Origin: Chitinophaga ginsengisegetis
GTDB lineage: Bacteria > Bacteroidota > Bacteroidia > Chitinophagales > Chitinophagaceae
DNA: 64,000 nt
Direction: 5' to 3'
Assembly (NCBI RefSeq): GCF_900168065.1
Contig: NZ_FUZZ01000005.1
Span: 186,001 to 250,000, forward strand
The position numbers and the translations under genes are program-made. The notes under the pieces are model-generated. The model worked only from the letters and a program-made list of their open reading frames with translations. It had not been told where the DNA came from and did no database searches. Shown piece after piece: positions 1 to 8,939 of this stretch. How positions within the stretch are numbered: position 1 is the first letter of the stretch; every line of letters begins with the position of its first letter.

Positions 1-308
1 TTTTTATCTGGCAGAATAGAAAATTTTATTATTTTTGCGGCAGTTGTTCTTTATAGAAAATGCCCCGGCAGTATCCCCAAATAGTTTGATACCTGCGCTG
101 CCCGCAGGTTTTGTTATTTCACAGCATACCATTTGTTATACCCGCCCATCTTGTGTAGCCCAACAGAGTTTCACCATCATGCTTACAATTGAATTTGCCC
201 GCTTCAGTTAATCCTTCCGCATATTGGCTTCAGCAACTCCACGAGCCTCCACTACGATCATTTTACTATATGGTCATCCATTTTTTTATTCAATCAATTA
301 AAAACAAC
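1..308. other. Non-coding left edge before the first gene
   Basis: No convincing gene lies here. A TATTTTTG box at 30-37 fits the Bacteroidota -7 consensus TAnnTTTG, with TCTG at 7-10 as a weak -33 at 19 nt spacing. A small hairpin follows at 91-109. An open frame runs into this stretch from the first gene (from 189), but its 40 extra residues look like translated leader rather than a conserved domain. Confidence 0.5.
91..116 (+). terminator. Small GC hairpin, possible terminator or leader attenuator
   Basis: ACCTGCG (91-97) pairs with CGCAGGT (103-109) over a 5-nt loop, followed by TTTTGTTATTT. It could end a transcript entering from the left of the window, or act in the leader of the peptidase-like gene. 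The T-run is weak, so the role is uncertain. Confidence 0.35.
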
Positions 309-632
309 ATGAACAAGTACGAAAGATTAAAGTCCGGACTGGAAACCACCGGCACAGGAAAAATGAAAGCCTTTGGCTCCTCTATGTTACCCATTTTGAA
401 AAGCGGTACCCTGCTCACCTTTGTGAAAGAAACAGAATATGCCATTGGCGATATCGTTTTTTGCAAGGTAAAAGGCCGCTATATTGACGCGCACAAGGTG
501 ATTAAAAAAGATACCAACAAAGGTTACCTGATCGCCAATAATCACGGTTTCGAAAACGGCTGGACGAAAGTGATTTATGGCCGCGTGATGCTCGGTGAGT
601 TTGAGAATAAAATAATCTATAGGAAAGACTGA
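309..632 (+). CDS. Stand-alone S24/S26-type peptidase domain protein
   Basis: This 107-aa protein is little more than one LexA/signal-peptidase-like domain. The motif GSSM (residues 23-26) supplies the probable nucleophile Ser25, and Lys63 in DAHKV is the probable general base of a Ser-Lys dyad. No helix-turn-helix and no membrane anchor are visible, unlike LexA repressors or signal peptidase I. The start at 309 (MNKYERL) is preferred over the longer frame from 189 because the extra 40 residues look like translated leader. It could be a maturation or self-processing protease; the substrate is unknown. Neighbours give no clue. The family call is fairly safe, the function is not. Confidence 0.6.
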   Translation: MNKYERLKSGLETTGTGKMKAFGSSMLPILKSGTLLTFVKETEYAIGDIVFCKVKGRYIDAHKVIKKDTNKGYLIANNHGFENGWTKVIYGRVMLGEFENKIIYRKD

Positions 633-680
633 CCGGGTTGTAAAAATGTTTCCCTTAAATTTAATAATTAAATTAGCTGA

Positions 681-1655
681 ATGAAAGGTTTTTGGAATTA
701 CTTCTGGTTCATTTACATGCTTTTCTTTGCCATCCCTTTTCCCATGCTCATCTATTACAATACAGAGTATGGGGTGATTGATGGGGATGGTGGCACCGCG
801 CCCTGGCTGGCGCTCACCTGGCTGGCCGTGTCCGCAATACTATGGATCATATTGATCCAGGGCTGGTTTAGGAAATGGATTATACTGCCCTTCATCATGA
901 GAGGCAATATCCTGCGTCTTTTAAAGGAAGGGGTGAAAAAAAATGCACGTGTATTAACCAGTAAAGAATTACCGGCTGAAGGAAAGGATGTTGTGACCCG
1001 TGAAATCACCTGTTCCCTGGAGAATTTCTGTGGCACCGGAATCACGGAACAGTTGACGGTGAACGATACCAAACCGGAGCTGAACCGCTACGATGTAGGT
1101 AAAACCATTCAACTGCTGATCGATGGAAAACTTAAAGCAGTACCTCACTTAACACTGGATGGTGTAACGGTAGGAATAAAAGCAGGCCGGATCATCATGA
1201 TGTGCCTTGCATGGTTGCTGGTAGTAGCCGCAATAGTGGGCTACTACGTATATTCCTATATGTTAGAGAACCACGGACGGGGCTGGCGCTTTATGGCCTT
1301 CTATCATCCGCTTCTTTTATGTCCCCTGATTTTGCTGGTGAGCCGTATCGGGTTTGGCTGGCTGCTGAAACTCTTTATAGGCACGCCGGACAACGCATTG
1401 CAGCTTAAGTATTACGGTTTGCGCACAGATGCACAAATTGTATCCGCCGAGCAAACAGGCACTTATATTAATGAGCAACCCCAGGTACGCTTTGAGTTAC
1501 GCTACCAGGATGATTTGGGTAAAACCCATACCGCCTCGTTAAAGAAAATAGTGCCGCTACTGGATCTGGGTATGACCAGGCAGGAGTCTGTCCCGGTTTT
1601 TTATCTGAAAGAAAATCCTCAACAGGTAGCATTTGCCAGTGATATAGAGGGTTAA
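681..1655 (+). CDS. Membrane protein with two soluble DUF3592-like regions, unknown function
   Basis: The 324-aa product has about four hydrophobic segments: two near the N-terminus (about residues 5-27 and 41-63) and two in the middle (about 168-192 and 206-226). Between the pairs lies a soluble region of about 100 residues, and the C-terminal 90 residues form another, with a beta-rich pattern (QVRFELRYQDDLGKTH) and a VPVFYLKENP motif typical of DUF3592-like proteins, where the domain repeats on either side of membrane helices. It is followed after 7 nt by a lipoprotein gene, so the two probably form an operon at the cell envelope. I do not recognise a specific function. Confidence 0.55.
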   Translation: MKGFWNYFWFIYMLFFAIPFPMLIYYNTEYGVIDGDGGTAPWLALTWLAVSAILWIILIQGWFRKWIILPFIMRGNILRLLKEGVKKNARVLTSKELPAEGKDVVTREITCSLENFCGTGITEQLTVNDTKPELNRYDVGKTIQLLIDGKLKAVPHLTLDGVTVGIKAGRIIMMCLAWLLVVAAIVGYYVYSYMLENHGRGWRFMAFYHPLLLCPLILLVSRIGFGWLLKLFIGTPDNALQLKYYGLRTDAQIVSAEQTGTYINEQPQVRFELRYQDDLGKTHTASLKKIVPLLDLGMTRQESVPVFYLKENPQQVAFASDIEG

Positions 1656-1662
1656 AAATATA

Positions 1663-2412
1663 ATGAAGATGCGTTTACAAAAGATGACCGGCATTATAAT
1701 AGCATTGATGATGTGTATGTCCTGTAACCAGTTCCGGGAATCCATACACGACACCTTGTATGGCAGCGATACAGACAGCAGCTATAAAGATCTTCCGTCC
1801 GGCGAAGACGAAACCAGTACTACCACCAGTTCCAGCACAAGTACCCACCTGAGTACCAGTTCCAGCACAACCCATACTACGGTTGTGGAACAACGCAATG
1901 GTACCACTATCATATACAATTCCACCAAAACATCCGGCGACAATGATTTTCTTGGCAATGCCGGAAAGCTGGTGGCCGCCGAACGCGCGCTTCGTGAATT
2001 ACCGGCCTTTGCAGGGAAAAGTATCCATCTCTACAGATCCATTCATTTTTATGAAGACGGACGGATAAATGTAACTATTCAGCATCCGCAGAACCCTGAA
2101 TATATTGATGAATACAACTATAGCAAAGGGAAATGGGAGGAACCCAAACCAGTGCAGATGTCTGTGCGTGATAATATCAGCGAATCACTTGTTAGTCTTG
2201 ATGATATCAGCTTTGCAAGCGCAACCGCAGTATACCGGAACTACAACCGCAAAGCGGAAGATGTTGCAGGCGCCAAACCTCTTACACATATTTACGGCAT
2301 TTTCCGTGGGAACAGTATTACCTGGTATCCCCAGTCCATCAATGGCAGCCGGGAAAAGTATTTCATCAGCTTCACCCCAAACGGCAGCCTGAAGGATTAT
2401 TACCGGGAATAA
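1663..2412 (+). CDS. Lipoprotein with Ser/Thr-rich linker, unknown function
   Basis: This 249-aa protein starts with a lipoprotein signal: hydrophobic IIIALMMCMS followed by Cys21, so it should be lipid-anchored after cleavage. Residues about 45-75 are a low-complexity Ser/Thr linker (TSTTTSSSTSTHLSTSSS) that would hold the C-terminal domain away from the membrane. The C-terminal part (about 90-249) is beta-rich with no motif I recognise. The gene begins 7 nt after the preceding membrane-protein gene and is probably co-transcribed with it. No enzyme residues stand out; a structural or accessory envelope role is a guess only. Confidence 0.55.
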   Translation: MKMRLQKMTGIIIALMMCMSCNQFRESIHDTLYGSDTDSSYKDLPSGEDETSTTTSSSTSTHLSTSSSTTHTTVVEQRNGTTIIYNSTKTSGDNDFLGNAGKLVAAERALRELPAFAGKSIHLYRSIHFYEDGRINVTIQHPQNPEYIDEYNYSKGKWEEPKPVQMSVRDNISESLVSLDDISFASATAVYRNYNRKAEDVAGAKPLTHIYGIFRGNSITWYPQSINGSREKYFISFTPNGSLKDYYRE

Positions 2413-2506
2413 CATCAGCCCTTTGCTGGAAAACAACCGGATCGTGTGATCGCTGATGCTGATAGATACATGCGGCCATGTGCATAAATTTTTGTAAATT
2501 AAACAC

Positions 2507-3616
2507 ATGGCATTCAATCACTTTCTCTACAGGAAATGGAAAATTACGCTCCCGTTATGGTGTCTTATCAGTCCAGTGATCGGGTTGGCTTTATTAGGAT
2601 TCGCAGGGGAACAGCAGAGTGGCGTATTATCAGCAGTGATGGGCCTGGCGCTCATTACGGTGGTATTATCTGCCGTGCATCATGCGGAAGTGGTAGCGCA
2701 CAAGGTGGGAGAGCCGTATGGCACCCTCATTCTGGCGCTCGCTATTACGGTGATAGAAGTATCACTGATTGTATCCATTATGTTGAATGAAGCGGATCAG
2801 GGCGCAACGCTGGCAAGAGATACCGTGTTTGCTGCTATTATGCTGATCCTTTCTGGTATCATTGGAATGTCTTTATTTATAGGCGGCTACCGTTTTAAAG
2901 AGCAGGCGTATATAAAAGCCGGTGTCAGCGCCGCATTGGTCGCATTAACGGCGATCTCCGTTTTAACCCTCGTCTTACCAAATTATACTACTACCGAAGC
3001 GGGGCCTGTTTATTCCAGCAGCCAGCTGATATTTGTAGCCATCATTTCTTTGGTGTTGTATGGCGGTTTTGTAGCGGTACAAACGGTCAGGCACCGCGAT
3101 TATTTCCTGCCAAAAGATGCAGCGCCGGGTGATGAAGATACGCACGCCGCACCGCCATCTGGACTCACTACCACCGTGAGCCTGGTGTTTTTATTAATAG
3201 CACTGGCAGTAGTAGTGTTGCTGTCGAAAAAATTATCGCCTGTTATTGAAACCATTGTGGTGAACCTGGGCGCGCCTAAAAGCCTGGTGGGCGTTATTAT
3301 TGCAGCCGTTATTCTTCTGCCGGAGGGACTGGCTGCTATCAGGGCCGCCTCACAAAACCGGTTGCAAACAAGTTTGAACCTGGCACTGGGTTCGGCGCTG
3401 GCAAGTATTGGTCTTACTATTCCCGCAGTAGCCATAGTAGCTCACACGCTGGATTTCAGAATTACGCTTGGTATCGATGCCAAATCCACACTGTTACTCA
3501 TCCTCTCTCTTTTTACCATCAGCATTTCCTTTAATGCAGGAAAAACCAATATCCTGCAGGGGATTGTGCTGCTGGTAATATTGGCTACTTACTTATTTAT
3601 TACCGTGGTGCCTTAA
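2507..3616 (+). CDS. chaA: ChaA-like calcium/sodium:proton antiporter (CaCA family)
   Basis: A 369-aa integral membrane protein with about ten to eleven hydrophobic segments. The two alpha-repeats of the cation/Ca2+ exchanger superfamily are visible: GEPYGTLILALAITVIEVSL (about residues 67-86), with the key Glu in VIEVSL, and LLPEGLAAIRAASQNRLQTS in the second half, with the key Glu in LPEG. This pattern matches ChaA-type antiporters, which exchange Ca2+ or Na+ for protons in the inner membrane. The length fits the family. The gene seems to be transcribed alone, with 94 nt before it and about 100 nt after it. The ion specificity cannot be read from sequence. Confidence 0.85.
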   Translation: MAFNHFLYRKWKITLPLWCLISPVIGLALLGFAGEQQSGVLSAVMGLALITVVLSAVHHAEVVAHKVGEPYGTLILALAITVIEVSLIVSIMLNEADQGATLARDTVFAAIMLILSGIIGMSLFIGGYRFKEQAYIKAGVSAALVALTAISVLTLVLPNYTTTEAGPVYSSSQLIFVAIISLVLYGGFVAVQTVRHRDYFLPKDAAPGDEDTHAAPPSGLTTTVSLVFLLIALAVVVLLSKKLSPVIETIVVNLGAPKSLVGVIIAAVILLPEGLAAIRAASQNRLQTSLNLALGSALASIGLTIPAVAIVAHTLDFRITLGIDAKSTLLLILSLFTISISFNAGKTNILQGIVLLVILATYLFITVVP

Positions 3617-3717
3617 TTTGCACATAAATATTCTTATAGCCAGCAATAAACTATATTATTTTCTTTATAGCCGTAGGAATGCCAGCTTTGTGATCATAAA
3701 ATAAATTATTACATCAC

Positions 3718-4656
3718 ATGACGACAGATCTGGCATTTAAACCCGCCGTACAGGCGGCATTGGACTATATCAATCACATACCAACTGACCCTGCACAAAC
3801 AGACCCCATTGCGGGCGCACGCGATTTCTACCACCGGTTTATACCGATGGCCGGCACACCGGCCATTGTAAAGAACGTGCAAAACCTTACCCTGCCTACT
3901 ACCGAAGGCCCGGTAAACGTACGCATTTACAGGCCCTCAGATACCCCCGGCCTGCCGGTAACCGTTTATTTTCATGGCGGATGGTTTTATTTAGGTAGCC
4001 TCGATACGCACGATACGCCCCTGCGCGCATTAACCAATGCGGCGGATTGTGTAGTGATATCGGTAGACTATGCCCTGGCGCCCGAACATCCGTTCCCTAA
4101 AGGGTTAAAAGAAGGCATCGCCGTGCTACACTGGATCGCGGCGCATGCAGATGAACTACAGGTAGATGCGAATCGTATAGGTGTGGCCGGTGACAGCGCC
4201 GGTGCAGCACTGGCCACTGTAATTGCCCGGCATGCAAAGGAGAACAACGGTCCGGCGCTGCGCTTCCAGGCATTGATTTACCCGGTTACCGATGCTTCGC
4301 TCCAAACGCCTTCCTGGAAGGAGTTTGCAGAAGGATTGAACCTGGACCTGGCCGGAGCAGAGCTGGCATGGTCGTTATACATCCCCCATTCGCAAGACAG
4401 GCAGCATCCGGATGCTGCGCCGCTGCTGGCCGAAGATCTTACAGGACTGCCGCCTGCACTGGTTATTACTGCGGAATACGATCCGTTAAGAGATGAAGGT
4501 ATGGCCTACGCCGCAGCACTCCGCAGGAACGGCGTACCGGTTCAGGAAACCTTGTATGAAGGCATGATACACGGGTTCTTTCAAATGGGCGGCATGATTG
4601 AAGAAGGGAATACCGCGATTAACGAAACGGCTGCTTTTATCCGCAAACATTTTTAA
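3718..4656 (+). CDS. Alpha/beta-hydrolase, HSL-type esterase
   Basis: A 312-aa enzyme of the hormone-sensitive-lipase branch. HGGW (residues 86-89) is the oxyanion-hole motif, GDSAG places the nucleophile at Ser160, and Asp255 (AEYDPLRDEG) and His285 (IHGFF) complete the triad. No signal peptide is seen, so it should act in the cytoplasm on short-chain esters. A GC-rich imperfect inverted repeat just after the stop (about 4670-4710) may terminate transcription. The neighbours are unrelated. The family is sure, the substrate is not. Confidence 0.88.
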   Translation: MTTDLAFKPAVQAALDYINHIPTDPAQTDPIAGARDFYHRFIPMAGTPAIVKNVQNLTLPTTEGPVNVRIYRPSDTPGLPVTVYFHGGWFYLGSLDTHDTPLRALTNAADCVVISVDYALAPEHPFPKGLKEGIAVLHWIAAHADELQVDANRIGVAGDSAGAALATVIARHAKENNGPALRFQALIYPVTDASLQTPSWKEFAEGLNLDLAGAELAWSLYIPHSQDRQHPDAAPLLAEDLTGLPPALVITAEYDPLRDEGMAYAAALRRNGVPVQETLYEGMIHGFFQMGGMIEEGNTAINETAAFIRKHF

Positions 4657-4915
4657 CCGGCACTTTAACGCCCCGGCCTTCCTGTACCTTGCGGGAAAAC
4701 CGGGCGTTTGTCAGTTCAGTCCACTCCGTAATATTTCCAATTGTGCATATCTGGAAGTTGTTGTAACATGACCCCTTTCTATTCCCTGGATGCTTAATCC
4801 CGCCTGGATTGCTGCCGGCAACAGTACTTAAAAAAAATAATCCCGCAGGGGCCTGTTAACAGGGTGATAACAACAGGATAATGAGAAAATCACTGTTTCC
4901 CGCAACAAAAAACAT

Positions 4916-4923
4916 TACCTTCG
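4916..4923 (+). promoter_or_regulatory. Probable -7 box of the phnA promoter
   Basis: TACCTTCG lies 25 nt before the phnA start and differs from the Bacteroidota -7 consensus TAnnTTTG at one position. A TGTTT stretch at about 4894-4898 is at suitable distance for a -33 element. Confidence 0.4.
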
Positions 4924-4948
4924 TGCACATTTTTTTATAAAGGATATT

Positions 4949-5533
4949 ATGAAGCTGAACGAACTATTACTAACAAGGAGTGAAAACAAGTGCGAACTAT
5001 GCAAATCAGAAGGACCGCTGAATGTGTATGAAGTACCTCCTCAGACCTACAGTGATCAGGATAATTGTATCTTCATCTGTGAGAAATGTCAGTCGCAGAT
5101 TGAGAAAAAAGCAGAGCTGGATAGTACCCACTGGCATTGCTTAACTGAATCCATGTGGAGCGAAATTCCGGGTGTGCAGATTGTATCCTGGCGTATGCTG
5201 AACCGCTTAAAACAGGAAAGCTGGGCAGCAGATAACCTGGACATGATTTACCTGAACGATGAAGCGCTGGCCTGGGCCAAAGCTACCGGAGATCATGAAA
5301 ACGACGGCGCTGTAGATCTGCACAGGGACAGCAATGGCGCCATCCTGCAAAACGGCGATACCGTTATTCTTACCAAATCCCTTGATGTAAAAGGTTCTAC
5401 CTTAAATGCTAAAATGGGTACCGTGGTAAAGAACATCCGCCTTGTACCGGATAATACAGAACAAATAGAAGGAAAGATAGAAGGACAACTCATCGTGATC
5501 CTTACCAAATACGTAAGAAAACAAAACGCATAA
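4949..5533 (+). CDS. phnA: PhnA/YjdM-family zinc-ribbon protein
   Basis: The 194-aa protein has an N-terminal zinc ribbon (Cys15, Cys18, Cys44, Cys47) and a C-terminal PhnA domain (NDGAVDLHRDSNGAILQNGD, then VILTKSLDVKGS). This is the usual PhnA/YjdM architecture. Despite the name, the family is not a phosphonate-degrading enzyme in most bacteria, and its role is unclear; it stands alone here, without phn genes. A strong bidirectional terminator starts right at the stop codon. Confidence 0.9.
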   Translation: MKLNELLLTRSENKCELCKSEGPLNVYEVPPQTYSDQDNCIFICEKCQSQIEKKAELDSTHWHCLTESMWSEIPGVQIVSWRMLNRLKQESWAADNLDMIYLNDEALAWAKATGDHENDGAVDLHRDSNGAILQNGDTVILTKSLDVKGSTLNAKMGTVVKNIRLVPDNTEQIEGKIEGQLIVILTKYVRKQNA

Positions 5534-5562
5534 AAAAGGGAAGGCATCGCGCCTTCCCTTTT
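5534..5562. terminator. Bidirectional intrinsic terminator
   Basis: AAAAGGGAAGGC (5534-5545) pairs perfectly with GCCTTCCCTTTT (5551-5562) over a 5-nt loop. It sits between the convergent phnA and GT87-like genes and has A/T tracts on both sides, so it can serve both strands. Confidence 0.85.
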
Positions 5563-5572
5563 CGTTTTATCT

Positions 5573-6793
5573 TTATACCGCCCGCTGCAGCTTCTCTGCC
5601 GTAATGGTTCCCGGCTCCGGGGATGTGACGAAAAATGGTTCCAGCACTATTTTCAGCCATACAATAGAACAAAACACCGCTTTCACTGCATAAGGTTCTA
5701 CATAAGTTCTGGCAATCCAGTAGGGAGTGATCAGGTCTGTAGAAGAGAAGGAGGTGAATACCAGCGTAAGCACAGCCAGTACTGTATTTAACGTGGATGG
5801 CCGCTCCTGTGTAAAATACCAGATCGCCACACCCGTGAGCGCAATAATATAAGTAGGCGATTCCCCCTTGTGGTTAAAGATCACCACCCATATCAGCACA
5901 GAAGCCAGCATGCTCAGGTTAAATTTCGATTCCCGGTTGTAAAGTATAGGTATGAACGGCCCCATAAATACTGCCGCCGCAGAAAGCATGAACAGCTGTT
6001 TGGAGATATCCATATCAAACCAGGTATGCCACCATCCCATCACGGACACGCCGTAGGAGGCAGAGTAGTCATTGGCCAGCAGGTGGCCCCAGCTCTTGTA
6101 AAGGAACAGCAACTGATCCCAGGAAATTACCAGCAACGGCATCAATGCAATCACTACTGTCCAGAACACCGTGTACAACGCGGCTTTCCAGCGTTCAGGA
6201 TACAACAGGAACAACGACATAGCCACTACGCCAAATAACTTGATATACACGGTTACTACCAGCAGCAATGCTGCCAGCCAGATCTTTTTATTTTCCATGC
6301 AATGCCATGCGAGGATGAAAAAGCCCGCGATCAGTACGTTGATCTGGGAGCTGGTGAGCGCAATCATCATCTCGATAGCCAAAAACAATAACAGGATCGA
6401 TTGCTTTTCTTTCTTTACCGGTAAGGTCCTGATAGCAATAATAAATACTACCACGTTCATAATATTCCAGCAAATCAGGGACGGTACATCCGGCATCCAG
6501 GCGAAAGCACCCATCCACAGGGCAAACGACGGACTGTACTTATACAGGTCGTAATACTCTGATTCGTATAATACGTAGAGGTCCTGGTTGTGTATCAGGT
6601 GCGAAAACGCCTGTTTAAAGATCAGGAAGTTATTATAACGGGTCCATCTTTCCATATCCTGCGAGGAATACCAGGAATGAAAGGAGATGCCCACCGCCAT
6701 TAATAAAAATAAAGCATACAGGTATTTCAGCGGGATTTTGCTGACGGTATTACAGATAGCATCCCAGCGGCCTTTTATGGCTAAGCTTTGCAT
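5573..6793 (-). CDS. GT87/DUF2029-like polytopic membrane glycosyltransferase
   Basis: A 406-aa protein with roughly ten membrane-spanning segments. After the first helix (about residues 25-40) comes a large loop with the pattern YNNFLIFKQAF and QDLYVLYESEYYDLYKYSPSF, typical of DUF2029/GT87 proteins, which are C-type glycosyltransferases using polyprenyl-phosphate sugars (the mycobacterial members are mannosyltransferases). The acidic residues in the first loop would be catalytic candidates. The gene is alone on this strand. The donor sugar and acceptor are unknown. Confidence 0.72.
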   Translation of the reverse strand: MQSLAIKGRWDAICNTVSKIPLKYLYALFLLMAVGISFHSWYSSQDMERWTRYNNFLIFKQAFSHLIHNQDLYVLYESEYYDLYKYSPSFALWMGAFAWMPDVPSLICWNIMNVVVFIIAIRTLPVKKEKQSILLLFLAIEMMIALTSSQINVLIAGFFILAWHCMENKKIWLAALLLVVTVYIKLFGVVAMSLFLLYPERWKAALYTVFWTVVIALMPLLVISWDQLLFLYKSWGHLLANDYSASYGVSVMGWWHTWFDMDISKQLFMLSAAAVFMGPFIPILYNRESKFNLSMLASVLIWVVIFNHKGESPTYIIALTGVAIWYFTQERPSTLNTVLAVLTLVFTSFSSTDLITPYWIARTYVEPYAVKAVFCSIVWLKIVLEPFFVTSPEPGTITAEKLQRAV

Positions 6794-6931
6794 TGTACTT
6801 TTTTAAGTTGTGACAGTTGTAGTTATCGTTCGCTCATCAAGGTTCCAGGCAAAACTATATAAATTTTTCTTTATTTGTGAATTATCAAATTGTTTTAAGA
6901 AATAAATAGGAAAGATAGTTTAGCGGGCCAA

Positions 6932-6978
6932 ACCGTTGAATGGCGGGCTCCGCAGACGATATCCCGCCATTCAACGGT
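6932..6978 (-). terminator. 16-bp perfect hairpin after the transglutaminase gene
   Basis: ACCGTTGAATGGCGGG pairs perfectly with CCCGCCATTCAACGGT across about 15 nt, starting about 14 nt past the stop of the transglutaminase gene. There is no good T-run on the minus strand, so it may be a rho-independent-like end or an mRNA-stabilising 3' structure of the three-gene operon. Confidence 0.6.
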
Positions 6979-6991
6979 ATAATTCCGGTAC

Positions 6992-7975
6992 TCATTGTTG
7001 TTGCTGCTGTTGTTGTATCATCATTTCTTCAAGATGACGCTGATAACTATTTTTTGCAGGCGCTGCCGGAACCGTACTGCTCATGGCGGGCTGGGCAGGG
7101 AAAAAGGGCTCCGGATCAAACTGATCCTGGTCGTCGTAACCCACTGATACGGTAACATCCAGCGTGTGGCCGGCGCCACCGCTGTATACGCCTTTCACCG
7201 GCGAGCAGTCGCTGAAATTACGTCCCACGGCCAGTTTTACATGGTTCTCACCGGCAATGCAGTTGTTGGTGGGGTCCAGCCCCAGCCAGCCATATTCAGG
7301 AATATACACCTCTGCCCAGGCGTGGGTGGCGCCTTCGCCGCGCATACCGTTTTTATTGGGACAGATATACCCGCTCACATACCTCGCCGGAATTTGTGTA
7401 AACCGCAGCATGGCTGTTAGCAGGTGCGCGAAATCCTGGCATACGCCTGCCTGTAGCAGCAGGATCTCATCCAGGGTACTGTCTACCGTTGTTACCCCCT
7501 TGATATAATCGAAATGGGTGAACACGTAATCACAAAATCGCACCGCTGTTTTGAAAGGCGTGTCTGTATCTTCTTTCAGGTCCAGCGAAATTTGCCGTAA
7601 GGAAGCCACGCTTTCAAAAACTTCGTGTTTGAGATAATCAATAAATGCTACGTCGTAGCGGATATCTTCCAGCATTTGCCACTGGGTGGCGGGAGGAAGG
7701 GTATCGGCTGGCAGCGGCCGTGGTATGGTTTCTACAACGATGGCGGAAAATATTTTCAATTCATGATGCGGCTCCGTTTGCGTAAAAATACCCACTTCAT
7801 TGCCGTAATAGTCTTTGAATATTTCCACTTCCGGGTGACGGGAAATACTCAGATCATGTTTGATCACTTTCTGGTATTCATCTTTTACGGGATACAGGAT
7901 AATTTGATTGGCGCTGTCCCGCACGGGTGTTTCATAGGTGTAATGCGTGATGTGTTTTATTTTGAAAACAGGCAT
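6992..7975 (-). CDS. Transglutaminase-like cysteine protease-fold protein with C-terminal polyglutamine tail
   Basis: The start is the ATG at 7975 (MPVFKIKHITHYTYE) rather than a TTG at 7984, giving 327 aa. It has the N-terminal beta domain common to bacterial transglutaminase-like proteins and the core triad: Cys179 (AGVCQDFAH), His218 (ATHAWAEVY) and Asp234 (LGLDPTNN). There is no signal peptide. The last seven residues are all Gln, coded by mixed CAA and CAG. It is the third gene of a minus-strand operon after an ATP-grasp and an alpha-E protein, a known conserved trio proposed to make or modify peptides. Whether it acts as protease, amidase or cross-linker is unknown. Confidence 0.85.
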   Translation of the reverse strand: MPVFKIKHITHYTYETPVRDSANQIILYPVKDEYQKVIKHDLSISRHPEVEIFKDYYGNEVGIFTQTEPHHELKIFSAIVVETIPRPLPADTLPPATQWQMLEDIRYDVAFIDYLKHEVFESVASLRQISLDLKEDTDTPFKTAVRFCDYVFTHFDYIKGVTTVDSTLDEILLLQAGVCQDFAHLLTAMLRFTQIPARYVSGYICPNKNGMRGEGATHAWAEVYIPEYGWLGLDPTNNCIAGENHVKLAVGRNFSDCSPVKGVYSGGAGHTLDVTVSVGYDDQDQFDPEPFFPAQPAMSSTVPAAPAKNSYQRHLEEMMIQQQQQQQ

Positions 7976-7987
7976 ATAATGCAATGG

Positions 7988-8923
7988 TTAAGCGTTTGCG
8001 AAATAGTATTCATTCAGCAGGTTTCCGATGCCATACAGCTCGCTCCTGATTTTAACAAGATAGGGATGTAACCCTTCCGCTTTCATACTGTTTACGGAGC
8101 TGTAAGTGATGGTACTGTTCAGCCGCCCGATGTTAAACGACAGCTTATTATAGTGTTCAATATTTTTATCACTTTTCAATCGTTCAAAATAACGGTAAAT
8201 ATTATTGACGGAATATTTTGCCGACCGTGGAAAATCGTTATTGAGCATCACCAGTTCCAGTACGTTTTCCGCCTCAAAGCCTTTACGGTAGGTTTTCAGG
8301 TACAACTCATAACCGCCCAGCGACAGCAGCAGGTGTTGCCAGTAAGAGGTATCCGTGAGCAGGTCCGGATTATTGGAGATAGAAATAAACTTGATGTCGA
8401 GGATATCGATGGACTGTATACTTCTTTCCAGGTATTTACCAATGCTCATAAAGCTCCTGCTTTCGCCTCTTTCCATGATACTGCCTGCAGTGCCGTAATA
8501 CAGCATTACCTGCTTAATAAGGATGTCCAGCGCTGTTACGGGATCATCTTTCTGTACATACCAGAGCAGCTTTGGATCTTTCACGGTATGATAGTATTCA
8601 TTGAGGCATTGCCAGAGGTCTTTTGCAATGTGTTCCTGCACACTCCGGGCGTTTTCACGGGCCAGTGTGATCATGTTGATGATGGAGTTGGGATTGTCGC
8701 GGTTAAAGAGCAGGTACTCGATCACCGACCGGCTGTCGTTTTTGATAGATGAAATTTCTGCTTCATTTCCGCCGGAAGAAATACGGATCACCGGTGTCCA
8801 CGTAAATTCCTGGATGGTGTCCTGTGAAGATGCGTAGTTTATTTTCAGCATTCTTAAAATACCATCGCTTCTTTCTACATACCTGCTCAACCAATATAAA
8901 CTGGAGGCTACTCTGCTTAACAT
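7988..8923 (-). CDS. Alpha-E domain protein (DUF403)
   Basis: The start is placed at 8923 (MLSRVASSLYWLSRYVERSD), which matches the conserved N-terminus of alpha-E proteins and removes an overlap with the ATP-grasp gene; the length is then 311 aa. The whole protein is helical, with the family motifs LYWLSRYVERSDG and SIGKYLERSIQSIDILDIK. Alpha-E proteins are nearly always found next to circularly permuted ATP-grasp and transglutaminase proteins, as here. The gap to the transglutaminase start is 12 nt. The biochemical role is not established. Confidence 0.88.
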   Translation of the reverse strand: MLSRVASSLYWLSRYVERSDGILRMLKINYASSQDTIQEFTWTPVIRISSGGNEAEISSIKNDSRSVIEYLLFNRDNPNSIINMITLARENARSVQEHIAKDLWQCLNEYYHTVKDPKLLWYVQKDDPVTALDILIKQVMLYYGTAGSIMERGESRSFMSIGKYLERSIQSIDILDIKFISISNNPDLLTDTSYWQHLLLSLGGYELYLKTYRKGFEAENVLELVMLNNDFPRSAKYSVNNIYRYFERLKSDKNIEHYNKLSFNIGRLNSTITYSSVNSMKAEGLHPYLVKIRSELYGIGNLLNEYYFANA

Positions 8924-8939
8924 AGGCTTGTGTTTTAGT

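Noticed and set aside
189..308. N-terminal extension of the first gene by 40 residues
   Set aside because: The extra residues show no domain pattern, and the peptidase-like domain is complete from 309.
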